This document shows, piece by piece, positions 6,935-15,235 of a DNA stretch of 36,841 bases. The position numbers and the translations under genes are program-made. The notes below the pieces were generated by a model, which did not search any database, was not told the origin of the DNA, and saw nothing but the letters and a program-made list of their open reading frames with translations. The DNA is from Streptomyces benahoarensis (GTDB taxonomy: Bacteria; Actinomycetota; Actinomycetes; Streptomycetales; Streptomycetaceae), in the NCBI RefSeq assembly GCF_007280575.1, contig NZ_VKJP01000024.1:1-36841 (forward strand), given 5' to 3'. The stretch's first letter is position 1, and the number at the start of each line of letters is the position of its first letter.

Positions 6935-7799
6935 GGGGCTCGGGCTCCTTCGGGGCGACCGGGGCGGGCGCGGAGGCCGCCGGGGTGGCGGGATTCGGCG
7001 CCACCCTACCGGGGGAGAGGAACACCGCGAGCGTGGGGACCAGATACGCCGCCCACACCACGACCTGGAGCACCGTCGGATCCGGCTGGAAGTTGAAGAC
7101 GCCCTTCAGCAGGGTGCCGTACCAACTGTCCGCCGGGATCTGGTCGCTGACGTCGAACGCCAGGGTCGACAGCCCCGGCAGTGCGCCCGCCTCCTGAAGG
7201 TCGTGGACGCCGTACGCGAGGACGCCCGCCGCGACGATCACCAGCATCCCGCCGGTCCAGGTGAAGAACTTCGCGAGGTTGATGCGGACCGCACCCCGGT
7301 AGAACAGCCAGCCCAGCACCACCGACGTCGCCAGGCCCAACAGCGCGCCGACCAGCGGCCGGACGCCGTCCTGCGCCGACTGCGCCGCCGTCCAGATGAA
7401 CAGCGCGGTCTCCAGGCCCTCGCGCCCCACCGACAGGAACGCGGTGATCACCAGCGCCGTGGTGCCCATCGCCAGCGCGGCGTCCAGCTTGCCGTGCAGC
7501 TCCTTCTTCAGATGCCGCGCGGTGCGCCGCATCCAGAACACCATCCACGTCACCAGGCACACCGCGATGATCGACAGCGAGCCGCCCAGCGCCTCCTGCG
7601 CCTGGAACGTCAGCGTCTGCGAACCGAACTGCAGCGCCGCGCCGAACCCGAACGACAGCACCACGGCGAGCGCGATCCCCGCCCATACCGGACGCAGCGC
7701 CTCCCGCCGCCCCGTCTTGACCAGATAGGCGATGAGGATGCAGACGACGAGGCTGGCCTCCAGCCCTTCGCGCAGACCGATCAGATAGTTGCCGAACAC
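6807..7799 (-). CDS. efeU: EfeU/FTR1-family iron permease
   Basis: This 330-residue membrane protein is the permease of the EfeUOB elemental/ferrous iron uptake system. Two REGLE iron-binding motifs, at residues 10-14 and 126-130, are diagnostic of the FTR1/EfeU family. About seven hydrophobic segments run to about residue 275. The remaining tail (PAASAPAPVAPKEPEP and beyond) is low-complexity. Its last 128 bases overlap the downstream lipoprotein gene in a different frame, so the C-terminus may be extended by a frameshift. The GTG start has GAAGGGA just upstream. It lies 60 bp after efeB, apparently in the same transcript, and is probably repressed under iron sufficiency through the tandem boxes before efeO. 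Confidence 0.92.
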   Translation of the reverse strand: MFGNYLIGLREGLEASLVVCILIAYLVKTGRREALRPVWAGIALAVVLSFGFGAALQFGSQTLTFQAQEALGGSLSIIAVCLVTWMVFWMRRTARHLKKELHGKLDAALAMGTTALVITAFLSVGREGLETALFIWTAAQSAQDGVRPLVGALLGLATSVVLGWLFYRGAVRINLAKFFTWTGGMLVIVAAGVLAYGVHDLQEAGALPGLSTLAFDVSDQIPADSWYGTLLKGVFNFQPDPTVLQVVVWAAYLVPTLAVFLSPGRVAPNPATPAASAPAPVAPKEPEPHDTQVAVPGAAHTDVGSGGAGDADRVRDGARRAGDRPGGDEG

Positions 7800-7859
7800 G
7801 TCGGTCCCTTCTCTTCCTTCATGGCGTTTGTGGCGTACGGCGGTGGTGGTGCGGGCGGT

Positions 7860-9170
7860 TCAGGCGGACGGCGTGAACAGCGCCCGGCCCCACCAGTCGG
7901 CGGCGTCCCGGACGCCCGGCGGCACCGCGAACACCGCGGAACCGACGTGCTGGATGTACTCGTTGAGCGCGTCGTGCCGCGCCAGCTTCTGCTGCAACGG
8001 CACGAACCCGTGCCGGACATCGCGCTGGTAGGCGAGGAAGAACAGCCCCGCGTCCAGCCGCCCCAGCCCGTCGGTGCCGTCGGTGAAGGAGTAGCCGCGG
8101 CGCAGGATGCGGATGCCGCCGTTGCTGTCGGGGTGCGCGAGGCGGACGTGCGCGGTCGGCAGCATCGACGGCAGATGCGCCGCGTCCCGCTCGTGGTTGC
8201 GGCCCGCCGGGGCGCCCTCGGCCTTGTCCCGCCCGAAGACGTCCTCCTGCTCCTTGAGGGAGGTGCGGTCCCAGGTCTCGATGTGCATCCGGATGCGCCG
8301 CGCGACGAGGTACGAGCCGCCGGCCATCCACGCCGCGTCGCCCTTCGCCTCCGCGGCGGGCACCCAGACGTGCTTGCCCAGCGACTTCGGGTCGTCGCCC
8401 GCGACGTTCTCGGTGCCGTCCTTGAAGCCGAACATGTTCCGCGGGGTCTGCGCGCCCGGCGTCGTCGACGACGTCTTGCCGAAGCCCAGCTGCGACCAGC
8501 GGATGGCGACCTTGCCGAAGCCGATCCGGGCGAGGTTGCGGATGGCGTGCACCGCGACCTGCGGATCGTCCGCGCACGCCTGGACGCACAGGTCGCCGCC
8601 GCTGCGCGCCTTGTCGAGGTTGTCGCCGGGGAACTGCGGCAGATCGATCAGCGCGTCCGGCCGCCGGTCCTTGATCCCGAAGCGGTCCTTGCCGTCCTTG
8701 CCGAAGAGCGTCGGGCCGACGCCGAACGTCAGCGTCAGCCGGGACGGCGGCAGGCCGAGCGCCTCGCCGGTGTCGTCCGGCGGCGCCTCGGCGAGCCCGC
8801 CGACCGCGCCGTCGCCGACCGCGTCGCCCGCCGTCATCGCGGCCGCCGCCTTCGTCCACTCCTTGAGCAGCGAGATCAGCGCCTCGCGGTCGTCGGTGGT
8901 GACATCGAACGCCGCGAAGTGCAGCCGGTCCTGGACGGCGGTGGCGATGCCCGCCTGGTGCGCGCCGTGGAACGGCACGGCCGCTCCGGCGGCGGCGTCC
9001 GCGTCCGCCGGAGCGGCGTCGCCGGAGCGCAGCGCGGTGGCGGTGCCGCCCGCCGCGACGGCGCCGAGCGCCAGCCCCGCACCGCCCCAGCCCAGCAGCT
9101 TCCGCCGCGAGGGCTTGGAGCCCTCCGCGGGCTTCTCCTCCGCGGGCGTCTCGTCCACCGGCTCGGTCAC
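7860..9170 (-). CDS. efeB: EfeB, Tat-exported DyP-type heme peroxidase (deferrochelatase)
   Basis: This 436-residue dye-decolourising-type peroxidase is the EfeB component of the iron uptake system. It has a twin-arginine signal, SRRKLL at residues 21-26 before a hydrophobic stretch, so it is exported folded with its heme. The DyP signature GFKDGTEN (residues 248-255) contains the catalytic aspartate D251. AHVRLAH supplies H341, the likely proximal heme ligand, and ILRRG provides the arginine near the distal side. EfeB is thought to oxidise ferrous iron or release iron from heme outside the membrane, handing it to EfeO and EfeU. The GTG start overlaps the efeO stop (GTGA), so the two genes are translationally coupled. 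Confidence 0.95.
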   Translation of the reverse strand: MTEPVDETPAEEKPAEGSKPSRRKLLGWGGAGLALGAVAAGGTATALRSGDAAPADADAAAGAAVPFHGAHQAGIATAVQDRLHFAAFDVTTDDREALISLLKEWTKAAAAMTAGDAVGDGAVGGLAEAPPDDTGEALGLPPSRLTLTFGVGPTLFGKDGKDRFGIKDRRPDALIDLPQFPGDNLDKARSGGDLCVQACADDPQVAVHAIRNLARIGFGKVAIRWSQLGFGKTSSTTPGAQTPRNMFGFKDGTENVAGDDPKSLGKHVWVPAAEAKGDAAWMAGGSYLVARRIRMHIETWDRTSLKEQEDVFGRDKAEGAPAGRNHERDAAHLPSMLPTAHVRLAHPDSNGGIRILRRGYSFTDGTDGLGRLDAGLFFLAYQRDVRHGFVPLQQKLARHDALNEYIQHVGSAVFAVPPGVRDAADWWGRALFTPSA

Positions 9171-10315
9171 TTGGTCACCGCCACGGCCGCGGCCAGCTTC
9201 GACAGCGGCTCGGCCAGCGCGTTCACGCTGTCCGACAGCTTCTTACGGGCCTCCTTGCCGACCGTGTCGTACGAGACGAAACCGTCGGCGGAGCCCTTGT
9301 CGCGGTGGTCGTCGAGCCGGGCGTGGATCTCCTTGAACTGCCGGTCGAGCTCCTTCGTCAGCTCCGGGTCGTTCTTCGACACCACCGGCTTCAGCAGGTC
9401 GTACGCCTTCTGGGCGCCCTCGACGTTGCCCTGGAAGTCGACCAGGTCGGTGTGGCTGTAGCGCTCCTCCTCGCCGGTGACCTTGCCGGTGGCGACCTCG
9501 TCGAGGAGTTCCTTGGCGCCGTTGGCCATGCTGGTCGGGGTGATGTCGGCGGTGCCGACACGCTTCTGCCAGTCCTTGAGGTCGTCGATCAGCTGCGCGG
9601 CCAGCTTCTTGTCGTCCGCGGAGATCTTCTTCTCCTGCCAGAGCGACTTCTCCAGCCGGTGCCAGCCGGTCCACTTCTGGCCGTCCTCCAGACCGTCCGC
9701 GCGCACATCGACCTTCGGGTCGATGTCCCCGAACGACTCGGCGACCGGCTCGGTGCGCTCCCAGCCGACGCGGGAGAGGGCGTACGTCTTCTTCGCCTCC
9801 GCCACGTCCCCGGCGCGCACCGCGTCGGCGAACTTCTGCGCGGCGGGCAGCGTCCGGTCGGCCTCCTGCTGAACGTAGGTGCGGTACGCGGCGACGGCGG
9901 CGTCGAGGCGGGGGTCGCGCTTGGCGTCGGCGCCCTTGCCGTCGGCCGTCAGCTTCTGACGGATGCCGTCGCCCTTCATCCCGGGCTTGCAGGCGACCTC
10001 GTAGTGGCCCGGCTTGATCTCGGCGGTGATCTCCGCGCTGGTGCCGGGGCCGATGTTCTCCCGCTCGGTGACGATGCGGTCGCCGGGCGCGTAGACGTAG
10101 ACCTCGGTGACCTTGGAGCCCTTGTTCTGCACGGCGAAGCGGACGTGCCCGGCGGGGAACGTGTCGGCCGACAGTTCACAGGCGTTGTCGCTCGCCGCCA
10201 CCTCGATCACCCCCTTGCCGCCCTTGCTGTCACTCTTGGCCGCACAGCCGGAGACGACGGTCAGGGCCGCGGCCACGGCGACGGCGGCGACGACGGGTGA
10301 GCGGAGGGCTCGCAT
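9167..10315 (-). CDS. efeO: EfeO iron-binding lipoprotein (cupredoxin plus M75 domain)
   Basis: This 382-residue secreted component of EfeUOB has a lipobox VVSGC, so Cys24 would be lipid-anchored. A cupredoxin-like domain covers about residues 37-125, including CELSADTFPAGHVRF and the YEVACKPGM region. It is followed by the helical imelysin/peptidase M75 domain from about residue 135 to the end. The M75 metal-binding HxxE motif is HRLE at residues 219-222. The protein probably captures iron outside the membrane and passes it to the EfeU permease. It is the first gene of a four-gene minus-strand operon, and two tandem iron boxes lie 35-73 bp before its ATG. The signal, both domains and the iron-box context make the call firm. 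Confidence 0.95.
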   Translation of the reverse strand: MRALRSPVVAAVAVAAALTVVSGCAAKSDSKGGKGVIEVAASDNACELSADTFPAGHVRFAVQNKGSKVTEVYVYAPGDRIVTERENIGPGTSAEITAEIKPGHYEVACKPGMKGDGIRQKLTADGKGADAKRDPRLDAAVAAYRTYVQQEADRTLPAAQKFADAVRAGDVAEAKKTYALSRVGWERTEPVAESFGDIDPKVDVRADGLEDGQKWTGWHRLEKSLWQEKKISADDKKLAAQLIDDLKDWQKRVGTADITPTSMANGAKELLDEVATGKVTGEEERYSHTDLVDFQGNVEGAQKAYDLLKPVVSKNDPELTKELDRQFKEIHARLDDHRDKGSADGFVSYDTVGKEARKKLSDSVNALAEPLSKLAAAVAVTK

Positions 10316-10349
10316 GCGGGGCTCCAGTGGAGGCGAGGGACGGTACGGG

Positions 10350-10368
10350 GTTGCTAAGGCAGCCCTAA
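10350..10368 (-). promoter_or_regulatory. Iron box 1 (DmdR/IdeR-type), proximal to efeO
   Basis: By hand alignment this site matches 12 of 19 positions of the consensus TTAGGTTAGGCTAACCTAA, with intact AGGC and CCCTAA blocks. It lies 35 bp before the efeO ATG, directly next to a second box. The iron-loaded DtxR-family repressor would silence the operon. Confidence 0.6.
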
Positions 10369-10369
10369 G

Positions 10370-10388
10370 TTATCTGAGGCTTACCTGA
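10370..10388 (-). promoter_or_regulatory. Iron box 2 (DmdR/IdeR-type), distal to efeO
   Basis: The plus-strand text TTATCTGAGGCTTACCTGA matches 14 of 19 positions of the Streptomyces iron-box form TTAGGTTAGGCTCACCTAA. It follows box 1 by one base, giving a tandem arrangement suited to two repressor dimers. Confidence 0.7.
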
Positions 10389-10638
10389 AAGATGCCCTCG
10401 TACGTCCGTGATCCGGCTCTCACGGGACACGGTGCGATGACGGAACAGTCGGATTTGCGTCACGGAAAAGTCATCGAATTGTCAAGTAAGGGGTGCCGTG
10501 GCCGGATGACTGTGACAGGCGGCGGCCTGGCTGGATTCTTTCCTTCGCCGCCCGAACGTGACGGAGCCGGACGCCGCCCCGCATGGCACCGCTTCATGTG
10601 GCCCGCATCACGTTCGCGTGGGGGCTCAGAATGGCCCG

Positions 10639-11298
10639 ATGACCGACATCGAAGTGCTCCGGGTGTTCTGCGGCGACGACGGCGCGGGCGGTAATCCGCT
10701 GGGCGTCGTCCGCGCCGGCGCCGCCCTGCCCGACCGGGCCGCGCGCACCGCCCTCGCCGCCGAACTCGGCTACAGCGAAACGGTGTTCCTCGACGACCCC
10801 GCACGCGGCACCGTCGACATCCACACCCCCTCCGTCCGCCTTCCGTTCGCCGGCCACCCCCTCGTCGGCCTCGCCTGGCTGCTGCGTGACCTCGGCCGCC
10901 CGACAGGCGTCCTGCGCCCACCGGCCGGTGAGGTGGCCGTCGCGTACGAGGGTGACACGGTCTGGGTGCGCGGCCGCGCCGCCTGGGTGACCGGGCGCAG
11001 CTGTGTGCGGTACGGCTCGCCCGCCGAGGTCGACGCGCTGCCCGCGCCGCCGCCCGGCGAGGGCTGGCTGTACGCCTGGGCCTGGCAGGACGAGACCGCC
11101 GGTACGGTGCGCGCCCGCGGCTTCCCCCGGCGCGGTGACGCGGTCACCGAGGACGAGGCGACCGGCGCCGCCGCCCTGCTCCTCGCCGATCAGCTCGGCC
11201 GTCCCCTGGACGTCCGCCAGGGCGCGGCCTCCCGCATCCTGACCCGGCCGGGCCCGGACGGCACCGTCGAGGTCGGCGGCCGGGTCCGACGGGCCTGA
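10639..11298 (+). CDS. PhzF-family isomerase-like protein (short form)
   Basis: This 219-residue member of the PhzF phenazine-biosynthesis/diaminopimelate-epimerase-like fold has the N-terminal family blocks. They include GNPLGVV at about 18-24, the catalytic glutamate in LGYSETVF (E47) and the PFAGHPLVG segment. The second-half motif appears as DEATGAAALLLA, resembling the usual ATG-S-A block. Family members are commonly nearer 270-300 residues, so the C-terminal half is compact. The ATG at 10639 begins the conserved MTDIEVLRVF start. An upstream in-frame ATG at 10558 would add 27 residues with no family similarity. The gene sits between the efe operon and a heme oxygenase gene, but nothing shows that it acts in iron metabolism. 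The substrate is unknown. Confidence 0.85.
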   Translation: MTDIEVLRVFCGDDGAGGNPLGVVRAGAALPDRAARTALAAELGYSETVFLDDPARGTVDIHTPSVRLPFAGHPLVGLAWLLRDLGRPTGVLRPPAGEVAVAYEGDTVWVRGRAAWVTGRSCVRYGSPAEVDALPAPPPGEGWLYAWAWQDETAGTVRARGFPRRGDAVTEDEATGAAALLLADQLGRPLDVRQGAASRILTRPGPDGTVEVGGRVRRA

Positions 11299-11304
11299 CG
11301 GCGG

Positions 11305-11345
11305 CGGGGCGGGGCCCGGCGGCCGGGCGGATGCGCCCCGCCCCG
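11305..11345. terminator. Bidirectional hairpin between phzF-like and heme oxygenase genes
   Basis: An 11-bp perfect stem, CGGGGCGGGGC with GCCCCGCCCCG, closes a 19-base loop. It fills most of the 64-bp gap between two convergent genes, so it probably terminates both transcripts. Confidence 0.6.
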
Positions 11346-11362
11346 GACCCGCCCGCCCGGCC

Positions 11363-12040
11363 CTACGCGCTCAGCGGGAACCGCTCGCTCAGCGCGTGGA
11401 ACACCGCGTCGTTCAGCGCGAAGGCCCGCTTGCACTCGTCGATGATCCGCTGCTTCTCCAGATCGTCCGCCGGGACCGCGTCCAGCAGCGCGCGGTACTC
11501 ACGCTTGAAGGCGGCGGGGTGGGCGATCCGCTCGAAGACGTAGAAGCGCACCCCGTCGCCCTTGGGGGCGAAGCCCCACTCCTTCTCGGCGGTGGCGCGC
11601 AGCACCTGCCCGCCCGAGAGGTCGCCGAGGTAGCGGGTGTAGTGGTGTGCGACGAAACCGCCGGGCCAGTGGCGCGCGCAGTGCCGGATGCGGTCGGTGT
11701 ACGCCGCCGTCTCCGGCAACGGCGTCACCCGCGCGTGCCAGGACGGGCCGTGGAAATGGGCCAGATCGCGCGCCAGCTCCGGCGCGCGGGTCAGCTCGGG
11801 GCGGACGAACGGACCGGCGACCGGGTCCCCGGCCAGCCGCTCCGCCTCCTCCTCCAGGGCGCCGTAGACGAACCACAGCTGCTCGGTGTAGCAGCGGTAG
11901 GCGGTCACGCCGTGCCGGGCGCCGATGAGGTCGGCCAGGAACGAATCGCCCGAGGTGGCGTCGTGCTGCGGGCGCGAGGCGGTGCGCAGCAGCGTCGAGA
12001 AGGGGGCGGGCGCGGACGAGGTCGTGCTGGTGGTGTCCAA
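11363..12040 (-). CDS. Biliverdin-producing heme oxygenase (HmuO type)
   Basis: This 225-residue cytosolic heme oxygenase opens heme to biliverdin, carbon monoxide and ferrous iron. The proximal heme ligand is H26 in RPQHDAT. The family signature HHYTRYLGDLSGGQ (residues 132-145) supplies the distal-helix glycines. The length is normal for bacterial heme oxygenases. The start is an unusual TTG, chosen because a strong GGAGGT (12046-12051, minus strand) sits five bases upstream and no good ATG or GTG is nearby. An iron box lies 25 bp before the start, so expression is probably iron-repressed. Released iron would join the pool fed by the neighbouring efe system. No heme ABC importer is visible in this window. 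Confidence 0.95.
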   Translation of the reverse strand: MDTTSTTSSAPAPFSTLLRTASRPQHDATSGDSFLADLIGARHGVTAYRCYTEQLWFVYGALEEEAERLAGDPVAGPFVRPELTRAPELARDLAHFHGPSWHARVTPLPETAAYTDRIRHCARHWPGGFVAHHYTRYLGDLSGGQVLRATAEKEWGFAPKGDGVRFYVFERIAHPAAFKREYRALLDAVPADDLEKQRIIDECKRAFALNDAVFHALSERFPLSA

Positions 12041-12064
12041 GGCTGACCTCCGGGAACGGGTGAC

Positions 12065-12083
12065 TTAGGTAAGCCTGAGTAGA
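12065..12083 (-). promoter_or_regulatory. Iron box upstream of the heme oxygenase gene
   Basis: Read on the minus strand, the site matches 13 of 19 positions of the iron-box consensus and includes perfect AGGCT and ACCTAA blocks. It lies 25 bp before the TTG start, in a position to block the promoter. Confidence 0.7.
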
Positions 12084-12171
12084 CCCGTGGCGGACGCCCG
12101 GGTCAACCCGTTCCCGACGATCTGTCGGTAAATATTCGGTGCGTGGCGATGCCGCGATGCGCGGCGCCAGG

Positions 12172-13029
12172 TCAGGGCAGTGTCAGGATCTCCGAGCCGG
12201 TGTCCGTCACGACCAGCGTGTGCTCGAACTGCGCGGTCCGCCTGCGGTCCTTCGTCACGACCGTCCAGCCGTCGTCCCACATGTCGTACTCGTACGAGCC
12301 CAGCGTCAGCATCGGCTCGATGGTGAACGTCATCCCGGGCACGATGTCCGTCGTGTGGTGCGGGCTGTCGTAGTGCGGAACGATCAGACCGGAGTGGAAC
12401 GACGTGTTGATGCCGTGCCCGGTGAAGTCCCGCACGACGCCGTAGCCGAACCGTTTGGCGTACGACTCGATGACCCGGCCGATGATGTTGATCTGGCGGC
12501 CCGGCCTGACGGCCTTGATCGCGCGGTTCAGGGCCTCCCGCGTCCGCTCCACCAGCAGCTTCGACTCCTCGTCGACATCGCCGCACAGATATGTGGCGTT
12601 GTTGTCGCCGTGCACGCCGTTGATATAGGCGGTCACGTCGAGATTGACGATGTCGCCGTCCTTCAGAACGGTCGAGTCGGGGATGCCGTGGCAGATGACC
12701 TCGTTGAGCGAGGAGCACAGCGACTTGGGGAAGCCGCGGTAGCCGAGTGTGGACGGGTAGGCGCCGTGGTCGCACATGAACGCGTGGGCCACCCGGTCGA
12801 GTTCGTCGGTGGTCACACCGGGAGCGATCAGCTTGGCGGCCTCCGCCATCGCCTGCGCGGCGATCCGGCCGGCGATCCGCATCCGCTCGATCGTGTCGGC
12901 GTCCTGCACCTCGGGACCGCTGTACGGGGTGGGCGCGGCCTTCCCGACGTATTCGGGCCGCGGGATCGAGGCGGGGACAGGGCGGGTGGGGGAGATTTTC
13001 CCCGGGACAAGAAGCGACTGGCCAGACAT
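12172..13029 (-). CDS. map: Type I methionine aminopeptidase (MetAP1c class)
   Basis: This 285-residue enzyme removes the initiator methionine from nascent proteins. All five dinuclear metal ligands are present: D131, D142, H205, E238 and E269, with H114 in the CHGIPD motif. A proline-rich N-terminal extension of about 40 residues ([18 protein letters not shown]) precedes the pita-bread fold. The length, the extension and the ligand numbering all match the mycobacterial MetAP1c form. The ATG at 13029 was chosen because the N-terminus then matches that form; a longer in-frame start at 13110 adds unsupported residues. It is transcribed divergently from the small protein gene at 13097. The gene is monocistronic here. 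Confidence 0.94.
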   Translation of the reverse strand: MSGQSLLVPGKISPTRPVPASIPRPEYVGKAAPTPYSGPEVQDADTIERMRIAGRIAAQAMAEAAKLIAPGVTTDELDRVAHAFMCDHGAYPSTLGYRGFPKSLCSSLNEVICHGIPDSTVLKDGDIVNLDVTAYINGVHGDNNATYLCGDVDEESKLLVERTREALNRAIKAVRPGRQINIIGRVIESYAKRFGYGVVRDFTGHGINTSFHSGLIVPHYDSPHHTTDIVPGMTFTIEPMLTLGSYEYDMWDDGWTVVTKDRRRTAQFEHTLVVTDTGSEILTLP

Positions 13030-13096
13030 GCCAGCGAGTGTATCGGCGGGCCATCGGGCAGGATGGCGGCACGGAAACGGACCACAGGAGGCGGCG

Positions 13097-13327
13097 ATGG
13101 CGCTGTTCAAGAGGAGGACCGAGGGCAGGCCCGGAGAGTGGTTCTACTGCCTGCGGCACCAGAAGGTCGAGGAGGGCCCCGAATGCCGGGCCGCCGACCG
13201 CTTCGGCCCGTACGCCACCCGCGAGGAGGCGGCGCACGCCATGGAGACGGCCCGCGAACGCAACCTGGAGTGGGAGACCGACCCCCGCTGGCACGACAGC
13301 GGCAAGAAAGACGACCCGGAGTCCTGA
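13097..13327 (+). CDS. Small conserved actinobacterial protein (76 residues), function unknown
   Basis: This 76-residue soluble protein starts [10 protein letters not shown] and is rich in charged and aromatic residues. It resembles small actinobacterial proteins sometimes annotated as SPOR-like: the [15 protein letters not shown] block is followed by [14 protein letters not shown], which matches the usual shape of a SPOR-type repeat. The start is supported by AGGAGG about 5 bases upstream. It is divergent from map, with 67 bp between the starts. I cannot assign a function. Two cysteines (in YCLRH and EC) could bind a metal or form a disulfide, which is speculation. Confidence 0.75.
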   Translation: MALFKRRTEGRPGEWFYCLRHQKVEEGPECRAADRFGPYATREEAAHAMETARERNLEWETDPRWHDSGKKDDPES

Positions 13328-13461
13328 CGAAGAAGGGCGTTCCGGAGCCCTCACTGCATTCCACGTGACTTCATATCGTTACTCTCCCCATTCTTGACGT
13401 TACGACCGGTAGTGGCGTTCACTTCAGCCGTTCCAGGGCGGCCCACGGGGGAGAATCCGAA

Positions 13462-14541
13462 ATGAACGCACCACCGCGCAGAATCCTCACCGGCGCATTG
13501 GCCCTTTCCCTGACCCTGCCGTTGGCCGCCTGCGGGAGTGAACAGCCGAAGGCGCCGAGCGGCAACAGATCCATCGGATTGCTGCTGCCGGACAGGGCCG
13601 CGCGTTACGACGATTTCGACCGCCGCATCATGGCCTCGAAGATCGGCGCCCGCTGCCTGGAATGCAAGATCGAATACCGAAACGCCCAGGGTGACGTGGA
13701 AACGCAGCGACGCCAGTTCGAGGAGATGGTGCGCGACGGCGTCCGCGTCGTCGTCCTCGACGCGGTCGACGCCCGGGCGGCGGGCCCGTGGGTGGACGCC
13801 GCCGCGAAGAAGGGCGTCAAGGTCGTCGCCTACGACCGGCTCGCCGAGGGCGCCATCGCCGCGTATGTCTCCTACGACAACGAGAAGATCGGCAAACTGC
13901 AGGCCGAGGGCCTGGTCACGGCCCTCGGGGCGCGCGCCGCCACCGCCCGGGTGGTGATGCTCAACGGCTCGCCCTCCGACCCCAACGCCGTTGCCTTCAA
14001 GAAGGGCGCCCACGCCGTCCTCGACCGCAAGGTCGACCGGATCGTCTACGAGAAGGACATTCCCGGCTGGTCCGTACCGCTGGCCCGGAAGAAGATCACC
14101 GAAGCGGTGAACACCCTCGGCCCGACCGGATTCGACGCGGTCTACGCCGCCAACGACGGAATGGCGGGCGCCGCCGCCGACGTACTCGAAGCGGCCGGTG
14201 CACACCGCATCCCACTCGGCGGTCAGGACGCCGAACTCGCCGCACTGCAAAGGTTGGTGAAGGGTGTTCAGGCCTTCACCGTTTACAAGGAAGTCCGGCC
14301 CGAGGCACAAACCGCCGGGGAAATCGCGGTCAATCTGCTCCAGGGAAAGAGCATCGGTTCCCTGACCCCGGCAACCGTCGACAGCACGAGTCATTCGCAT
14401 ATTCCCGCGAAGCTCTTCAACGCCCGGCTCGTCACCCGGAAAAACATGGCCGACACCGTGATCCGCGACGGCGCGGTCCGTGCCGACCTCATCTGCACCA
14501 AGGACCTCGCGGCCGACTGCGCCGCACTCGGCCTCGACTGA
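13462..14541 (+). CDS. Sugar ABC transporter substrate-binding lipoprotein (XylF/RbsB-like), orphan
   Basis: This 359-residue periplasmic-binding-protein-like lipoprotein of type I fold resembles xylose and ribose binding proteins. The signal peptide ends in LAAC, with Cys24 as the lipid anchor. The SIGLLLPDR strand opens the first lobe. The family blocks VVVLDAVDA, YVSYDNEKIGKLQAEGL and FDAVYAANDGMAGAAADVL are present, and GGQDAE matches the usual GQDAE of XylF-like proteins. GGGGGAG precedes the ATG at good spacing. No permease or ATPase gene adjoins it, so it either serves a transporter encoded elsewhere or acts as a sensor. A TTGACG at about 13394 could be a -35 element, but I could not place a convincing -10. 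Confidence 0.9.
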   Translation: MNAPPRRILTGALALSLTLPLAACGSEQPKAPSGNRSIGLLLPDRAARYDDFDRRIMASKIGARCLECKIEYRNAQGDVETQRRQFEEMVRDGVRVVVLDAVDARAAGPWVDAAAKKGVKVVAYDRLAEGAIAAYVSYDNEKIGKLQAEGLVTALGARAATARVVMLNGSPSDPNAVAFKKGAHAVLDRKVDRIVYEKDIPGWSVPLARKKITEAVNTLGPTGFDAVYAANDGMAGAAADVLEAAGAHRIPLGGQDAELAALQRLVKGVQAFTVYKEVRPEAQTAGEIAVNLLQGKSIGSLTPATVDSTSHSHIPAKLFNARLVTRKNMADTVIRDGAVRADLICTKDLAADCAALGLD

Positions 14542-14562
14542 CGCAGCCGGGCCCGGCGCCCG

Positions 14563-15183
14563 TCACCACCGGGGCGGCGGCGGTGACGTCAGCGCATCGG
14601 CCAGGCGGGAGAGCCGGTCGCGGAAGCGGCGGCGGCCGCGCGGGGCGGGCCTGCCGTTCTCCCCGGCGGCGGCGCCGACCAGGTGCTGCACCGTCTCCAG
14701 ATCGAGCGGCGAGGCGTCGGCGCCGCCCTCCGCCGACGGCGGCGCCGCCAGCGCCTCGTGCGCCGGCGCGTGCAACTCGTCGTCCCCGCCGTCCAGCGCC
14801 AGCACCGTGGCGCCGCCGCGCCGCGCGTCGTGGACCCGCTCCAGCAGCCCGGCGCCCGGCGCCCCCGGCGAGACGACCAGCAGCGTGTCACCCCGCCCGG
14901 CCGCCGCCAGCCGCTCCGTGGAGACCGCCAGATGCGCCGGGCTCCCGGCGGGCACCCGGTGCCGCACCAGCGTCGGCGACAGCTCCGGCAGCCCCGACCA
15001 GGCCGCCTCGTCGTCCAGATGCGCCGCCAGATGCCACGGTTCGTACGTCTCGCCGCCCACCAGCAGCAGCCCGCCCTGCGGGGTGACCGAGGAGCGCAGC
15101 GCCCCGGCGAAGCGGCGGGTGGCCTGTAGCCACTCCGTCCCGGCGAGAACGTCGCGCAGCAACGCGACCCGTACGGCTTCCAT
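14563..15183 (-). CDS. Conserved hypothetical protein
   Basis: This 206-residue protein starts at ATG 15183 (MEAVRVALLRDVLAG). I do not recognise the family. Alternating hydrophobic strands such as GGLLLVGGETYEPWHL and TLLVVSPGAP, followed by an ARRGGATVLAL segment, recall the core of phosphosugar-binding SIS-type folds. This is a weak resemblance. The C-terminus is basic (PRGRRRFRDRLSRL). It lies downstream of the MFS transporter gene, 52 bp away on the same strand, and is convergent with the orphan binding protein. It may belong to the transporter/aldolase unit, where a sugar-phosphate-related role would make sense, but this is inference. Confidence 0.65.
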   Translation of the reverse strand: MEAVRVALLRDVLAGTEWLQATRRFAGALRSSVTPQGGLLLVGGETYEPWHLAAHLDDEAAWSGLPELSPTLVRHRVPAGSPAHLAVSTERLAAAGRGDTLLVVSPGAPGAGLLERVHDARRGGATVLALDGGDDELHAPAHEALAAPPSAEGGADASPLDLETVQHLVGAAAGENGRPAPRGRRRFRDRLSRLADALTSPPPPRW

Positions 15184-15235
15184 GGCCCGGCACCCTCCCG
15201 CAGTGCCCGCCATCCCGGGCCGCCCCACCCGCGCT

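Noticed and set aside
6345..9461. 1038-codon plus-strand open frame across efeU and efeB
   Set aside because: Arginine-rich, low-complexity translation that shadows genes with clear REGLE and GFKDG motifs on the other strand.
10392..10694. 100-codon plus-strand frame between efeO and the PhzF-like gene
   Set aside because: No ribosome binding site, no recognisable motif, and it overlaps the true start of the PhzF-like gene. The area is better explained as a promoter region.
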